The position numbers and the translations under genes were made by a program. This document shows, in pieces, positions 1 through 8,255 of a stretch of DNA of 62,651 bases (positions are counted from its first letter, which is position 1; every line of letters starts with the position of its first letter). The stretch covers positions 1 to 62,651 of the forward strand of contig CAZEMR010000010.1 in NCBI GenBank assembly GCA_964513465.1, given 5' to 3'. The notes under the pieces were generated by a model that ran no database searches, was not told the origin of the DNA, and saw nothing but the letters and a program-made list of their open reading frames with translations. Source of the stretch: CAZEMR01 sp964513465 (GTDB lineage Bacteria; Bacteroidota; Ignavibacteria; Kapaibacteriales; UBA2268).

Positions 1-26
1 CGCGGGGATTTCCTCGCGGCTTTTTT
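1..26 (+). terminator. Rho-independent terminator of an upstream gene outside the window
   Basis: The first bases form a hairpin, CGCGGGG-ATTT-CCTCGCG with one G-U pair, followed by GGC and a run of six T. The T-run lies on the + side, so it should end a + strand transcript that enters from the left. The gene itself is not in the window. Confidence 0.6.
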
Positions 27-104
27 GATTTGGGCCGGATTCGCTTTAGTCAATATTATTTTGTAAATTCCGAAATATTATTTTATTATAATTTTTATGG
101 AATT

Positions 105-941
105 ATGGAAGATTTGCGTCATAAAATAGAGACCGCATTCGAATCCGGCGGAAAGCTCAGCGACCGCGAGATCGATTTCCTCACGGATGGCCTGCTTTCG
201 GGCCTGAACGACGGCTCGATCCGCTCGGCCGAGCCCGACGGCCAGGGCGGATGGAAGGTCAATCTATGGGTCAAGCAGGGGATTCTGCTGCTGTTCCGCT
301 TTGGACGTATGATCGATTATTCGATAAACGACAATTTCAAATATTTTGACAAGCACACGATTCCGCCGCGCAGATTTGCGCTTGATGACGGCGTCCGGCT
401 AGTGCCCGGAGGTTCGATAATCCGCAGCGGGGCATACGTCGCGCCCGGCGTTATTTGTATGCCGCCAATGTATATAAATATCGGCGCATACGTCGATGAA
501 GGCTCGATGATTGATTCGCACGCGCTGGTCGGCACCTGCGCCCAGATTGGCCGCGGGGTGCACCTGAGCGCGGCCTCGCAGATAGGCGGAGTGCTCGAAC
601 CCGCCGGCGCCCGCCCGGTAATCGTCGGGGACGGCGCAATGATCGGCGGCAACTGCGGCGTTTACGAGGGCGTGCTGATTCGCGAGCGGGCTGTGCTCGG
701 CTCGGGAGTAATACTGAACGCATCGACTCGGGTGTACGATATTGTCAACGAAAAAATATTGCGCGCAAGCGAGGGGCAGCCTCTCGAAATCCCCGCCGGA
801 GCGGTGGTGGTGCCAGGCTCGAGGCGCATACCCGGCGAATTCGCCGAGCGCGAGGGGCTCTCGGTGGCCGCACCGATGATAGTGAAATACCGCGACGATA
901 AAACGGACGCCCGCACGGCGCTCGAAGATTTTCTCAGATAA
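105..941 (+). CDS. dapD: 2,3,4,5-tetrahydropyridine-2,6-dicarboxylate N-succinyltransferase (DapD)
   Basis: Transfers succinyl from succinyl-CoA to tetrahydrodipicolinate in the succinylase branch of lysine/meso-diaminopimelate synthesis; cytoplasmic, a trimer in known members. The start is placed at the ATG at 105, giving 278 residues beginning MEDLRHKIETAFESG, which lines up with the N-terminus of E. coli DapD (274 aa). An upstream in-frame start at 30 would add 25 unalignable residues. An alpha-helical N-domain (about 1-90) is followed by a left-handed beta-helix of hexapeptide repeats (about 100-240) carrying the family signatures VNIGAYVDEG-like, VGTCAQIG and HLS...GGVLEP. The C-terminal strand ends the subunit. 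No strong Shine-Dalgarno is visible. The next small gene starts 12 bp downstream, so the first three genes probably form one transcript. Confidence 0.95.
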   Translation: MEDLRHKIETAFESGGKLSDREIDFLTDGLLSGLNDGSIRSAEPDGQGGWKVNLWVKQGILLLFRFGRMIDYSINDNFKYFDKHTIPPRRFALDDGVRLVPGGSIIRSGAYVAPGVICMPPMYINIGAYVDEGSMIDSHALVGTCAQIGRGVHLSAASQIGGVLEPAGARPVIVGDGAMIGGNCGVYEGVLIRERAVLGSGVILNASTRVYDIVNEKILRASEGQPLEIPAGAVVVPGSRRIPGEFAEREGLSVAAPMIVKYRDDKTDARTALEDFLR

Positions 942-952
942 ATGGATGAAAT

Positions 953-1213
953 ATGTCGAAAAAACGCGATTCCATCGAAAAAAATTTCTTCATGGGCCGG
1001 GTGCTCGTGGGCATTGCCAATGCGCTTGCGATCGGGCTGTTTATTGTGGCGTATATGATGGCCCCGAATGTATGGTATATCTATGCCGCAGTTGGACTTG
1101 GGGTGGCAACAATCCTGTTTTTCATATTTGTGAAAAATCAGGAAATGAAGTATTATAGAATTAAAGCAAGAATGGAAGAACATCAGAAAAAAATCGGTTC
1201 CGACCATGGATGA
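953..1213 (+). CDS. Small two-helix membrane protein of unknown function
   Basis: An 86-residue protein that I do not recognise. It has a charged N-terminus (MSKKRDSIEKNFFMG), two hydrophobic segments of about 20 residues (roughly 16-37 and 42-61, separated by a short loop containing a Pro) and a basic C-terminal tail rich in Lys, Arg and Glu that is probably a cytoplasmic amphipathic helix. By hydrophobicity it is an inner-membrane hairpin. Its last codons overlap the start of the MEMO-family gene by 8 bp (1206-1213), which suggests translational coupling. It also follows dapD closely. There are no catalytic motifs. It may be an assembly or anchoring factor, but the sequence alone does not show this. 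Confidence 0.75.
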   Translation: MSKKRDSIEKNFFMGRVLVGIANALAIGLFIVAYMMAPNVWYIYAAVGLGVATILFFIFVKNQEMKYYRIKARMEEHQKKIGSDHG

Positions 1214-2432
1214 ATCACCAAACGAACAGCAGATTCCGCATCTGCGCAAAGACCTTAGCGTGCGCGAAATTGAGCAGGACGGCGAGCGGCTCGTTCTGCT
1301 GACCGATCCGCTGGGGATTGCGCCAAATGGATTTGCTATCCCTTTGCAGCTTTATGAAACAATCAAAATATTCGATCGCGGAATTACTTTTTCGGAAATT
1401 TCGGATATTGTCCGTCAGCAGACCGGTCAGCCGGCGGATATGAGTTCGCTGCTCGGGTTGGTGCTGTATCTGGACGACATTGCGCTGCTCGACAGCCCCC
1501 GATTCCGCGCCGCGCGACGTGAAATCGAGGAGTATGTTGCCTCGCCCGTGCGTCCGCCGATATGCGCTGGCAATACCTATGGCGCCACCCCCGAATCACT
1601 TGCCGCGCAACTGGATGAGCTGATGTCTCATGCGCCGGCTTCGGATAAAAATCAGGCCAGAGCGCTGATTGCCCCGCATATCGATTTCCGGGTGGGGGAT
1701 AACGCGCTCGAGACATACGCCGCGGCCTATCGGGCGATCGAGGCGACGGATGCGGACTTATTCGTGATATTCGGCACTTCGCATCATAAGATGTCCGATT
1801 GGTTTATGCTTTCGCGCAAGGATTACGCAACACCAGCGGGCGCGCTCGAGACCGATCAGGAGTTGATCGACGAGATGGCCGGAGCGCTGGGCGACGACCT
1901 TACCATCGACGAGATGGCCCACCGCGACGAGCATTCCATCGAGCTGCAGGCGGCGCTTATCCGGCATGTTTTCCCGAACAAAGAAATTAAAATATTACCC
2001 GTGTTGGTTGGTGGATTCTATCCGCAGATTCATCAGGGGAACAGCCCGGGAAACGATCCACGCTTTGTGGAATTTATCGAAAATCTTGGCGGAGCGATCG
2101 ATAAGCTTGGCCGTAGGCCATTATATATAGCCAGCGGGGATTTCGGGCATATTGGCCGCAAATTCGAGGATGATTATGACGCCGAATCAAAGCTCGATGA
2201 GCTGCGCGAAGCCGATTTCGAAATGATCGATCTATTGAATGCCTGCGACGCCGAGGGGTTCTTCGCCCGGGTGCAGCGCGAAGGCGATCCCTGGAAAATC
2301 TGCGGCGCTGCTCCATTCTATGCATTACTCAGAATCGCCGGTCCGGAGCGCGGCGAGCTGCTCCGTTATGCCCAGTGGAACGAACGCGAAACTCTCTCTG
2401 CCGTGTCGTTCGCCAGTATCGCTTATTACTAA
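1206..2432 (+). CDS. MEMO-family protein (AmmeMemoRadiSam system protein B) with an extra N-terminal domain
   Basis: A 408-residue protein. Residues about 150-408 match the MEMO family, a metal-binding fold related to LigB extradiol dioxygenases: APHIDFRVG, FGTSHH, DEHSIELQ, SGDFGHIG and a late CGAAPFYALL. Human MEMO1 and bacterial relatives place metal-ligand His/Cys at these blocks; here the Cys of the SSDFCHWG block of human MEMO is replaced by Gly, while the His is kept. Residues about 12-105 are not part of the usual MEMO protein and look like a PqqD/RRE-type winged helix: a LLTDPLG...P strand pair, a helix at LYETIKIFDRGITFSEISDIV, and a closing LYLDDIALLDSPRF. The MEMO biochemical role is not settled. 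No AMMECR1 or radical SAM partner lies next to it. Confidence 0.8.
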   Translation: MDESPNEQQIPHLRKDLSVREIEQDGERLVLLTDPLGIAPNGFAIPLQLYETIKIFDRGITFSEISDIVRQQTGQPADMSSLLGLVLYLDDIALLDSPRFRAARREIEEYVASPVRPPICAGNTYGATPESLAAQLDELMSHAPASDKNQARALIAPHIDFRVGDNALETYAAAYRAIEATDADLFVIFGTSHHKMSDWFMLSRKDYATPAGALETDQELIDEMAGALGDDLTIDEMAHRDEHSIELQAALIRHVFPNKEIKILPVLVGGFYPQIHQGNSPGNDPRFVEFIENLGGAIDKLGRRPLYIASGDFGHIGRKFEDDYDAESKLDELREADFEMIDLLNACDAEGFFARVQREGDPWKICGAAPFYALLRIAGPERGELLRYAQWNERETLSAVSFASIAYY

Positions 2433-2450
2433 TTAATCCCAAAAAATAAA

Positions 2451-3512
2451 ATGCCAGAAGAAACCGCTAAGGAACGTAACTTTTGGAAGCCGATCAAGGT
2501 GACCGCGCTGATAGCCATTTCGCTGACTGTGCTTTATCTGGTCAAGCCGGTGGCGCATGTGCTGATATTGTTTTTCGCATCGATACTTTTTGCAGTGTTT
2601 TTGTGCGCTGTAGCAGATTTTTTCCAGAAAAAGATCAAGGTGCCACGAATAATCAGCATACTTGTGTCTATAATTGTGATATTTTCGATACCCACGCTGA
2701 TCGTATGGCTCTACGGACCTTCGGTAGCCGAGCAGGCTCTCAAGCTGGGCGATTTTGCCGAGAAAGCATTCAATAATTATAAAGATTGGCTCAGCCAGTA
2801 TGAATGGGGACGCCTGTTGCTTTCGGAAGTCTCGCACCCGCAGAAGATTATCCCGATCGGCTCGGACGTTGTATTGAGGATTACGGACGCATTTTCGCAA
2901 TTCCTGGGCGCAATGACAAATTTTTTGATAATATTTCTGCTTGGGGTTTACCTTTCTCACAGCCCTGACGTATATATCAATAATTTGATAAAATTATTTC
3001 CCCGCGAACGCAGATCGAGGATGCACGAAGTGGTCGCAGAGATCGGCGGAGCGCTGCGTAAGTGGCTGATCGGTCGGTTTGCCTCGATGCTGATTATCGG
3101 AGTGATGGTGGCGGTGGCGTATTGGATAATAGACCTGCCGCTGGCGGGGATTCTCGGAATAATCGCCGCGATTGTGTCGTTCATACCATATGTCGGGCCT
3201 ATAATCGCTGCTTTTCCGGCAATGCTGGTGGCGGTTTCCGAAGATCCCGCGACTGTCCTTTATGTAGTATTAGTTTATACATTTGTGCAGATATTGGAGA
3301 GCTATCTGATAACGCCGATGATCCAGATGAAGGCGGTGCATCTGCCTCCGGCAATGCTGATCGGGATGCAGATACTGATGGGCGTATTGATGGGGGCCTG
3401 GGGTGTGCTGCTTGCCACACCGTTTGTGGTCTGCGTAATTGTAATTATTCAGATGCTATACGTGCACGACGTGCTCGGCGACAAAATCAGAATACTGGGC
3501 AAGCGAATTTAG
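2451..3512 (+). CDS. AI-2E/PerM-family inner-membrane permease
   Basis: A 353-residue polytopic protein of the AI-2E transporter (PerM/YdiK/TqsA) superfamily. Two N-terminal helices (about 18-60), a helix near 70-90, a soluble central section (about 95-145), then five or six hydrophobic segments from about 150 to the end carry the family features, including the Pro/Gly-rich FIPYVGPIIAAFPAM and the Q-rich QILESYLITPMIQ block followed by LPPAMLIGMQILMG. Members export small molecules or run as cation antiporters; the substrate cannot be read from sequence. It starts 18 bp after the MEMO gene and is probably co-transcribed. Its stop codon overlaps the stop of the converging TPR gene by 4 bases (3509-3512). 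Confidence 0.88.
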   Translation: MPEETAKERNFWKPIKVTALIAISLTVLYLVKPVAHVLILFFASILFAVFLCAVADFFQKKIKVPRIISILVSIIVIFSIPTLIVWLYGPSVAEQALKLGDFAEKAFNNYKDWLSQYEWGRLLLSEVSHPQKIIPIGSDVVLRITDAFSQFLGAMTNFLIIFLLGVYLSHSPDVYINNLIKLFPRERRSRMHEVVAEIGGALRKWLIGRFASMLIIGVMVAVAYWIIDLPLAGILGIIAAIVSFIPYVGPIIAAFPAMLVAVSEDPATVLYVVLVYTFVQILESYLITPMIQMKAVHLPPAMLIGMQILMGVLMGAWGVLLATPFVVCVIVIIQMLYVHDVLGDKIRILGKRI

Positions 3513-4951
3513 GGCCTGCCCGATTTTTCGATTATTTTGTCATACATTTTCACAAAATCAGGATCTGCCATCAGGTGAGAATAATCCTGCCCGAGGTCGT
3601 TTCGTTTTCTGGAGTCGCGATCGACAGATTTCCCGAAATTCTCTTCCGCATCGTTATACATCCCAAGGGCCAGGTATGTCCTGCCAAGATAATAATACGG
3701 ATCGGCCCATTCGGGTTCGAATCGCGAGGCCAGATGAAGCGTGAGCAGAGCATCGTCGTAGCGCTCCAGATCGAACTGGATCATACCCAGATCGAGCATG
3801 CATTCGATATTGAGCGGTTCGTATTCGAGAAATTTTTCGTAGCAACGGGCGGCTTCTTCGGGCAAATCGAGATTATAGAAAGCGTCGCCTCGGGCATACC
3901 AGATTTCCGCATAATCGGGGTTGATTGCGATAGCGGTATCGTAGTCGTCGATGGCGCGTTCGTATGCATCGAGCGCGTCGTAGCAGAGTCCGCGTCCGAA
4001 GTATGCCAGAAAATGCTCGCTGTCTATCCGGATCAGATTCGTATATATATCTATGGCCTTCATATAGTTGCCTGCGTCGCTGAAGCAATTGCCAAGCTGA
4101 TACATAGAGCTCATATAGTCGGGTTTAATCGCGAGCGCTTCCTGATAGCATTCGATTGCCTCGCTGATGCGGCCCATAGCCGAGAATGAATTGCCCCGCA
4201 GGTGCATCGCCGGATAATAATCCTCCTCGATTGCAAGCGCCATCTCGAAGCAGTCGATAGACTGGTAATACTGGCCTGCCTTCTGGTGGAGCTGACCGCG
4301 CCGGATCCATAGCTCGATGTCGTACGGATCGTCGTCGATCATTTTATTGGCGTATTCGATTGCCTGCCCGGTCTTGCCCATATCCTCGTAGCATTCGCTG
4401 ATGTCGAGCAGCAGTCGGTCGCGCAAGGGAAGGTCGGATTTGGTCAGATATAATAGTATATTCAGGGATTTTTCGTATTCCCCAAGCCCCTGCAGTATGA
4501 TTGCTTTGTGATATAATATTTCCTCATTGCCGGGTTCGAGCGCCAGCGCCTGGTTAATAATCTCGAAAGCAGTTTCGGGATTGCCCGAATCATCCAGAAT
4601 AATGGCCTGGGTCGTTAGCGCTTCAGGGTCGTTCGGATTGAGTAACAGGGCTTTTTCGATTGCTTCTTCGGCTTCGAAATAATGACCAAGATTCGACAAT
4701 ATAAAGGCCAGCTTCTGGTGGGCCTCTCCGGAGTGCGGCAGGTACTGAGTCCAGAGCCGGCAAAAGTCGGCGCCCTCTTCGTATTTTTCCGTATCTATGC
4801 AATACTGTACGAGGTTTTCGATTACGTCGAGCCCGGGCAATTCGGTATCGCCGTTCTTTTTGCGGATTACCTGGCGCCAGTGGCGGACGCGCTCGTCCAT
4901 ATCGTCGGGACGGTAATTATCGCTATGGTCATCAAATCCTGTGTAGCTCAT
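3509..4951 (-). CDS. TPR-repeat protein
   Basis: A protein of 480 residues from the ATG at 4951 (MSYTGFDDHSDN). A longer frame starting at 5017 would add 22 residues of no clear meaning. It is built almost wholly of tetratricopeptide repeats, about 11-12 units of 34 residues, recognisable by the A...Y..AI..Y..AL.I.P pattern (for example ALAIEPDYYPAMHLRGN-like and EWADPYYYLGRTYLALGMY). No signal peptide or membrane segment, so it is probably a cytoplasmic scaffold. The N-terminal 60 residues are acidic and polar. It follows the DUF5362-like gene on the same strand with about 100 bp between. TPR proteins bind other proteins; the partner is not evident. Confidence 0.85.
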   Translation of the reverse strand: MSYTGFDDHSDNYRPDDMDERVRHWRQVIRKKNGDTELPGLDVIENLVQYCIDTEKYEEGADFCRLWTQYLPHSGEAHQKLAFILSNLGHYFEAEEAIEKALLLNPNDPEALTTQAIILDDSGNPETAFEIINQALALEPGNEEILYHKAIILQGLGEYEKSLNILLYLTKSDLPLRDRLLLDISECYEDMGKTGQAIEYANKMIDDDPYDIELWIRRGQLHQKAGQYYQSIDCFEMALAIEEDYYPAMHLRGNSFSAMGRISEAIECYQEALAIKPDYMSSMYQLGNCFSDAGNYMKAIDIYTNLIRIDSEHFLAYFGRGLCYDALDAYERAIDDYDTAIAINPDYAEIWYARGDAFYNLDLPEEAARCYEKFLEYEPLNIECMLDLGMIQFDLERYDDALLTLHLASRFEPEWADPYYYLGRTYLALGMYNDAEENFGKSVDRDSRKRNDLGQDYSHLMADPDFVKMYDKIIEKSGRP

Positions 4952-5049
4952 AATGTATATTGTCAGATTATTCCGAAATTCATACGCAATTTTAAGTATA
5001 ATGCCTGATAAATTCAAGCTTAAATATCAACGTATGAAAGGGGTGTAAA

Positions 5050-5475
5050 TTATACGCTGTCGATGCCCTCCATCATATTGACTGCGAAACCGAAGAATAA
5101 CAGCATGAATAACAGCGAGATAACAGTCAGCGCAATTATGATAATTGCCAATACTTTCATGATATAAAACGCGCGTGCCTGCTTTTCTAATGCGAACTGG
5201 AGAGTCATTTCGTCCGAAAGATTATTGCCCACATAGCTTTTGTAAGCCTCGGAGGCCTCGCGCAGCCGCAGCGATGCGAATATGATCGGCAGACCGTATA
5301 TGAGGCCGACAATCGTTAGGCTGTACATTATTCCGAAAATAATGCCTGCCACTCCGAGGAAGTTCATATCGCCGGCCATATTGCTTAGAGTCATTTTGTT
5401 GAGCATGCCGGAGTGGGGCCGGCTATGCTGTGGCTGATTTGATGTCTGTTCGCCGGATGAATTCTGATCCTGCAT
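5050..5475 (-). CDS. Small membrane protein, DUF5362-like
   Basis: A 141-residue protein with a polar Gln/Ser/His-rich N-terminal tail (about 1-35), one hydrophobic segment near 38-65 (LGVAGIIFGIMYSLTIVGLI), a central amphipathic charged stretch (ASLRLREASEAYKSY...) and a second hydrophobic segment near 110-132. This hairpin arrangement with LRLREASEAYKSY in the loop resembles the DUF5362 (dispanin-like) family common in Bacteroidota; assignment is from memory of the pattern. A good Shine-Dalgarno (AGGAG) sits just before the ATG at 5475. It is separated from the sensor kinase gene upstream by a terminator hairpin, so it probably has its own promoter. Confidence 0.6.
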   Translation of the reverse strand: MQDQNSSGEQTSNQPQHSRPHSGMLNKMTLSNMAGDMNFLGVAGIIFGIMYSLTIVGLIYGLPIIFASLRLREASEAYKSYVGNNLSDEMTLQFALEKQARAFYIMKVLAIIIIALTVISLLFMLLFFGFAVNMMEGIDSV

Positions 5476-5522
5476 TGTAAATCTCCTGTGGAAGTGATTG
5501 AAAGAAATGATTAGCTCAAAAT

Positions 5523-5560
5523 AAAAAAACGGGATAAATAAGTCAAACCATTTATCCCGT
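5523..5560 (-). terminator. Rho-independent terminator after the sensor kinase gene
   Basis: A perfect 10-bp inverted repeat ACGGGATAAA / TTTATCCCGT with a 12-nt loop. Read on the minus strand the stem is followed by seven T. It sits 23 bp beyond the stop of the minus-strand kinase gene (stop at 5583) and should terminate the receiver-kinase transcript. Confidence 0.85.
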
Positions 5561-5582
5561 AATTAATAAAAATGATAATGAA

Positions 5583-7793
5583 TCAGATTTGCATTTTCTG
5601 GAGCGGCAGCGAGATCATTACGATATTGCCCTCGCCGTGGCCGAATGTTTCGAGCGTCATCTGGCCGTTCATGCGGCGGATATTCGAAGCAGCCGTAGCC
5701 AGCCGCAGGAGTATGTCGTTGGTGTCGGTTTCGAGCGCGTCGATCAGCGAATTCTGGTTATATTTATATACTTCGATTAATTCTTCGACTATTTTAGCGC
5801 CGGGACCGACTATTTGAATTTCGCTTGTGTTTTCGTAGCGGTTTTCTTCGGCGGATATCTTGAACTCGGGAGAATCGATGTCGTCTGAGAGTGCCAGAAG
5901 AATATCGCGAAGCGAATTGGCCAGTACCATCGGATCGGCGACCAGCCTGGTGCTGGTTGAATTATCATGGAAGTCGATATTGATCTCCGGGGCACGCTCG
6001 AGAGTGCGAATTTCCTGCATTGCGCTGTTGAATGCGCTGCCCACCCGCAAAGTCTCTGGATTTGTTTTGGCGGATTCGTCGGCCTGGGTAGTGGCGTCGA
6101 CGATGTCCGATACGAAGGTGAATAACTCTTCGGAGCTTTCCTCGGCGAGCTGCAGATAGGATTCCTGCTCTTCTTCGGTTTCGTATACCTTGCCGCTGAG
6201 TAGTTGCAGATAGCCGATAATACCGGTCAGCGAGTTGCGGAGCTGGTGGCTGAGCTTGGTCATAAAGAATGACTTGAAGTCGTTGGCCTCTCGGGCGTAC
6301 TGTTCGGCAAGGCGAATCTGGTTGCTTCTGAGGCGTGCCTCGGCCTCGGCCATTTTTTCGACTGTGACGTCGCGGCCGATAGCGTAGATATGCTTATCCT
6401 CGGGTGATACTGTCAGGCTCCAGCTGATCCATTTGGCTGCTCCGCCTGCGGTTTTCATGCGGATATCGAAGCGCCGGGTGTATTCCTCACGCGCCTCTTT
6501 ATTTATATTGCCATAAAATTCTTTCATATCGCTTTCGCGGTCGAAGAGTTCGTCTACCCTGCGGCCGGTCATTTCCGTGGGTTCGTATCCGAATATCTCG
6601 TGCGAGGCCGGGTTCATCGATAGCCATTTGCCGTCGAAGTCGAGCACCGAGATAATGTCCTTCGAGGATTCGACTATGCGGCGCTGCGATCGGGTCATGC
6701 GCTCGGCCAGGTCGACCGCACGGGCGCGGCTGGTGATGACCGACAGCAGGAATCCGAAAAATGCGAAGCTGAGCACCAGCGAAATAATCAGAGCCAGCAT
6801 TGGCAGATATTGCTGAAATGCACCGCCAAAGTCGGGCACTGCGTAGAATTTTACTTTTAGCGGCACATTGGCAATCATTAGCTCCTGTTCGCCGGTCATT
6901 GCTGGCTGGTAGTCATCTTCGAGCAGCGATGAGTTTTTCGATTCGAAAACAATGGCCGGATTGGTCGCTGAAGTCGAATCAAAGCATTTGAAAATTATAT
7001 TCCGGTCGCTTGCGATGCTGTCGCCCAGCGCTTTGGCGAAAAAGAGCCTGCCATGGGATTCGAGCAATAGCGCGCCTTCGAAGTTTTGGCGTCTTTCGTA
7101 TTGGGTCGCATGCGAAGAATCTTTTTTATAAATGGGATAAATCATAAAAAATCCGACGGTATCGGGGCGAATTTCGAAAAAATGAGTTGCAGTCATCTCG
7201 TTTTCGTCCCGCGCCTTTTGGATTGCCTGCCATAAATGCGGCTCGGTGGTCAGATCCCATCCGCTGCGGTGGAGGTTTTCATCGAGCGGCACTATGTATT
7301 TAATCGGGCAGAATAAATCGCGCTTGCCCTTAGGGTGGATTTCGTAGTCGTAAAGCCCTTCCGACATTGTATAATAAATATAATCGTCGAGGTGGGCGGC
7401 TGTTACTTTTTCCGCATAGGCAATGCTGAGTATCGAGGGATAAGTCCGTGTCGGAATTGCTCCATAAAGCTCGAACACATCGCGCACCACCTGGTGGAAA
7501 TACTGGCTTTCGTACAGGCCATGCATCGAGTTCAGTACCTGGTGGTCGGACTGGTACTTGGTCTCGAGCCGGTTCATCACCGAATTGACGGATTTGTTGA
7601 AGGTATTTCGCATATCGCTGGTTACTGCCTGGTCGGCTACATACCACACGCCGATGCTGAGCAAAATCGCCACCACTAGCACTATATAAGCGGGATATGT
7701 TCGCGATAATTTGAACACAGACTCTTTCCGCCGGGAGGTTTCTTTCAGTATTGATTCGTATGAATCCATCTGGCCGCTATGTTTCTGAGGCAT
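5583..7793 (-). CDS. Membrane sensor (CHASE-like + PAS) with HisKA and a degenerate ATPase domain
   Basis: 736 residues from the ATG at 7793. A longer frame (start 7943) would run into the upstream receiver gene, so the later start is preferred. Order: TM1 about 34-52; a periplasmic sensor about 55-325, CHASE-like by length and by its FELYGAIPTRTYPSILSIAY stretch; TM2 about 331-355; a PAS domain about 370-490 (ISVLDFDGKWLSMNPASHEIFGYEP); a HisKA helix with the H-box SHQLRNSLTGIIG (His near 515); then about 170 residues in the place of HATPase_c. The usual N-box Asn, DxGxG and GTGLGL boxes are absent: LLALSDDI, VGPGAKI and NDILLRLA occupy those positions, although the final GQMTLETFGHGEGNIVMISLPL still looks like the last strands. 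It may be phosphorylated in trans or act as a docking partner of the receiver encoded just upstream. Confidence 0.85.
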   Translation of the reverse strand: MPQKHSGQMDSYESILKETSRRKESVFKLSRTYPAYIVLVVAILLSIGVWYVADQAVTSDMRNTFNKSVNSVMNRLETKYQSDHQVLNSMHGLYESQYFHQVVRDVFELYGAIPTRTYPSILSIAYAEKVTAAHLDDYIYYTMSEGLYDYEIHPKGKRDLFCPIKYIVPLDENLHRSGWDLTTEPHLWQAIQKARDENEMTATHFFEIRPDTVGFFMIYPIYKKDSSHATQYERRQNFEGALLLESHGRLFFAKALGDSIASDRNIIFKCFDSTSATNPAIVFESKNSSLLEDDYQPAMTGEQELMIANVPLKVKFYAVPDFGGAFQQYLPMLALIISLVLSFAFFGFLLSVITSRARAVDLAERMTRSQRRIVESSKDIISVLDFDGKWLSMNPASHEIFGYEPTEMTGRRVDELFDRESDMKEFYGNINKEAREEYTRRFDIRMKTAGGAAKWISWSLTVSPEDKHIYAIGRDVTVEKMAEAEARLRSNQIRLAEQYAREANDFKSFFMTKLSHQLRNSLTGIIGYLQLLSGKVYETEEEQESYLQLAEESSEELFTFVSDIVDATTQADESAKTNPETLRVGSAFNSAMQEIRTLERAPEINIDFHDNSTSTRLVADPMVLANSLRDILLALSDDIDSPEFKISAEENRYENTSEIQIVGPGAKIVEELIEVYKYNQNSLIDALETDTNDILLRLATAASNIRRMNGQMTLETFGHGEGNIVMISLPLQKMQI

Positions 7794-7818
7794 TGAGTTA
7801 CCCGATTTAATTAATTTG

Positions 7819-8190
7819 TTATAAAACTTTTTTGACTTCATCGACAAATGTCGCAGTATTGATTGGCTTCGAGATATAGGAATCGAATCCCATTTCCATG
7901 AATTTGCTGCGGTCGCTGACGTTGGCGAAACCAGTGACTGCAATTACGGGCACTTCCGAATATCCGGGGAGTTCTTTGATCCGGCCGATCAGCTCGGTGC
8001 CATTCGAATCGGGCAGCAGAATATCGAGTATGATGGCGACCGGTTTGTTGGCGGCGAGCCATTCCATTGCCGGAGCGGCTTCGCCGAAGTCCGCGGTTTC
8101 GAATCCGCCTTTGCGGAGCAGTGTGCAGAACAATTTGCGAATCGGGGTATTGTCTTCGACCACACAGATTGTGTTGTTAGCTTCGTTCAT
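7819..8190 (-). CDS. Single-domain response regulator (receiver only)
   Basis: A 123-residue CheY-like receiver with no output domain. Acidic pair E12-D13, phospho-acceptor D56 in IILDILLPD, switch Thr86 in AVTGF and Lys108 in SKPI are all present, so it should be phosphorylatable. It lies directly upstream of the membrane sensor on the same strand (25 bp between stop and start), so the two are presumably co-expressed. As the sensor's ATPase region is degenerate, the phosphate for this receiver may come from another kinase. Targets could be protein partners rather than DNA. No clear Shine-Dalgarno is seen; the start codon is ATG. Confidence 0.9.
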   Translation of the reverse strand: MNEANNTICVVEDNTPIRKLFCTLLRKGGFETADFGEAAPAMEWLAANKPVAIILDILLPDSNGTELIGRIKELPGYSEVPVIAVTGFANVSDRSKFMEMGFDSYISKPINTATFVDEVKKVL

Positions 8191-8255
8191 TTTGAAAATT
8201 CCGTTTTACTAATTCATTATATAGTTATCAAAAATTCAATGTATATATATTTATA

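Noticed and set aside
3705..3730. GGTTCGAATC, like a tRNA T-loop (also at about 26639)
   Set aside because: Both are inside coding sequence and no acceptor stem or anticodon arm can be built around them.
3062..4189. Plus-strand open frame of about 375 codons
   Set aside because: It runs over the end of the permease gene and backwards through the TPR gene; composition is low-complexity and not protein-like.
8241..8250. Intergenic TATATATAT tract considered as a promoter
   Set aside because: Such tracts are common in this window, also inside genes, and there is no properly spaced -35 box.
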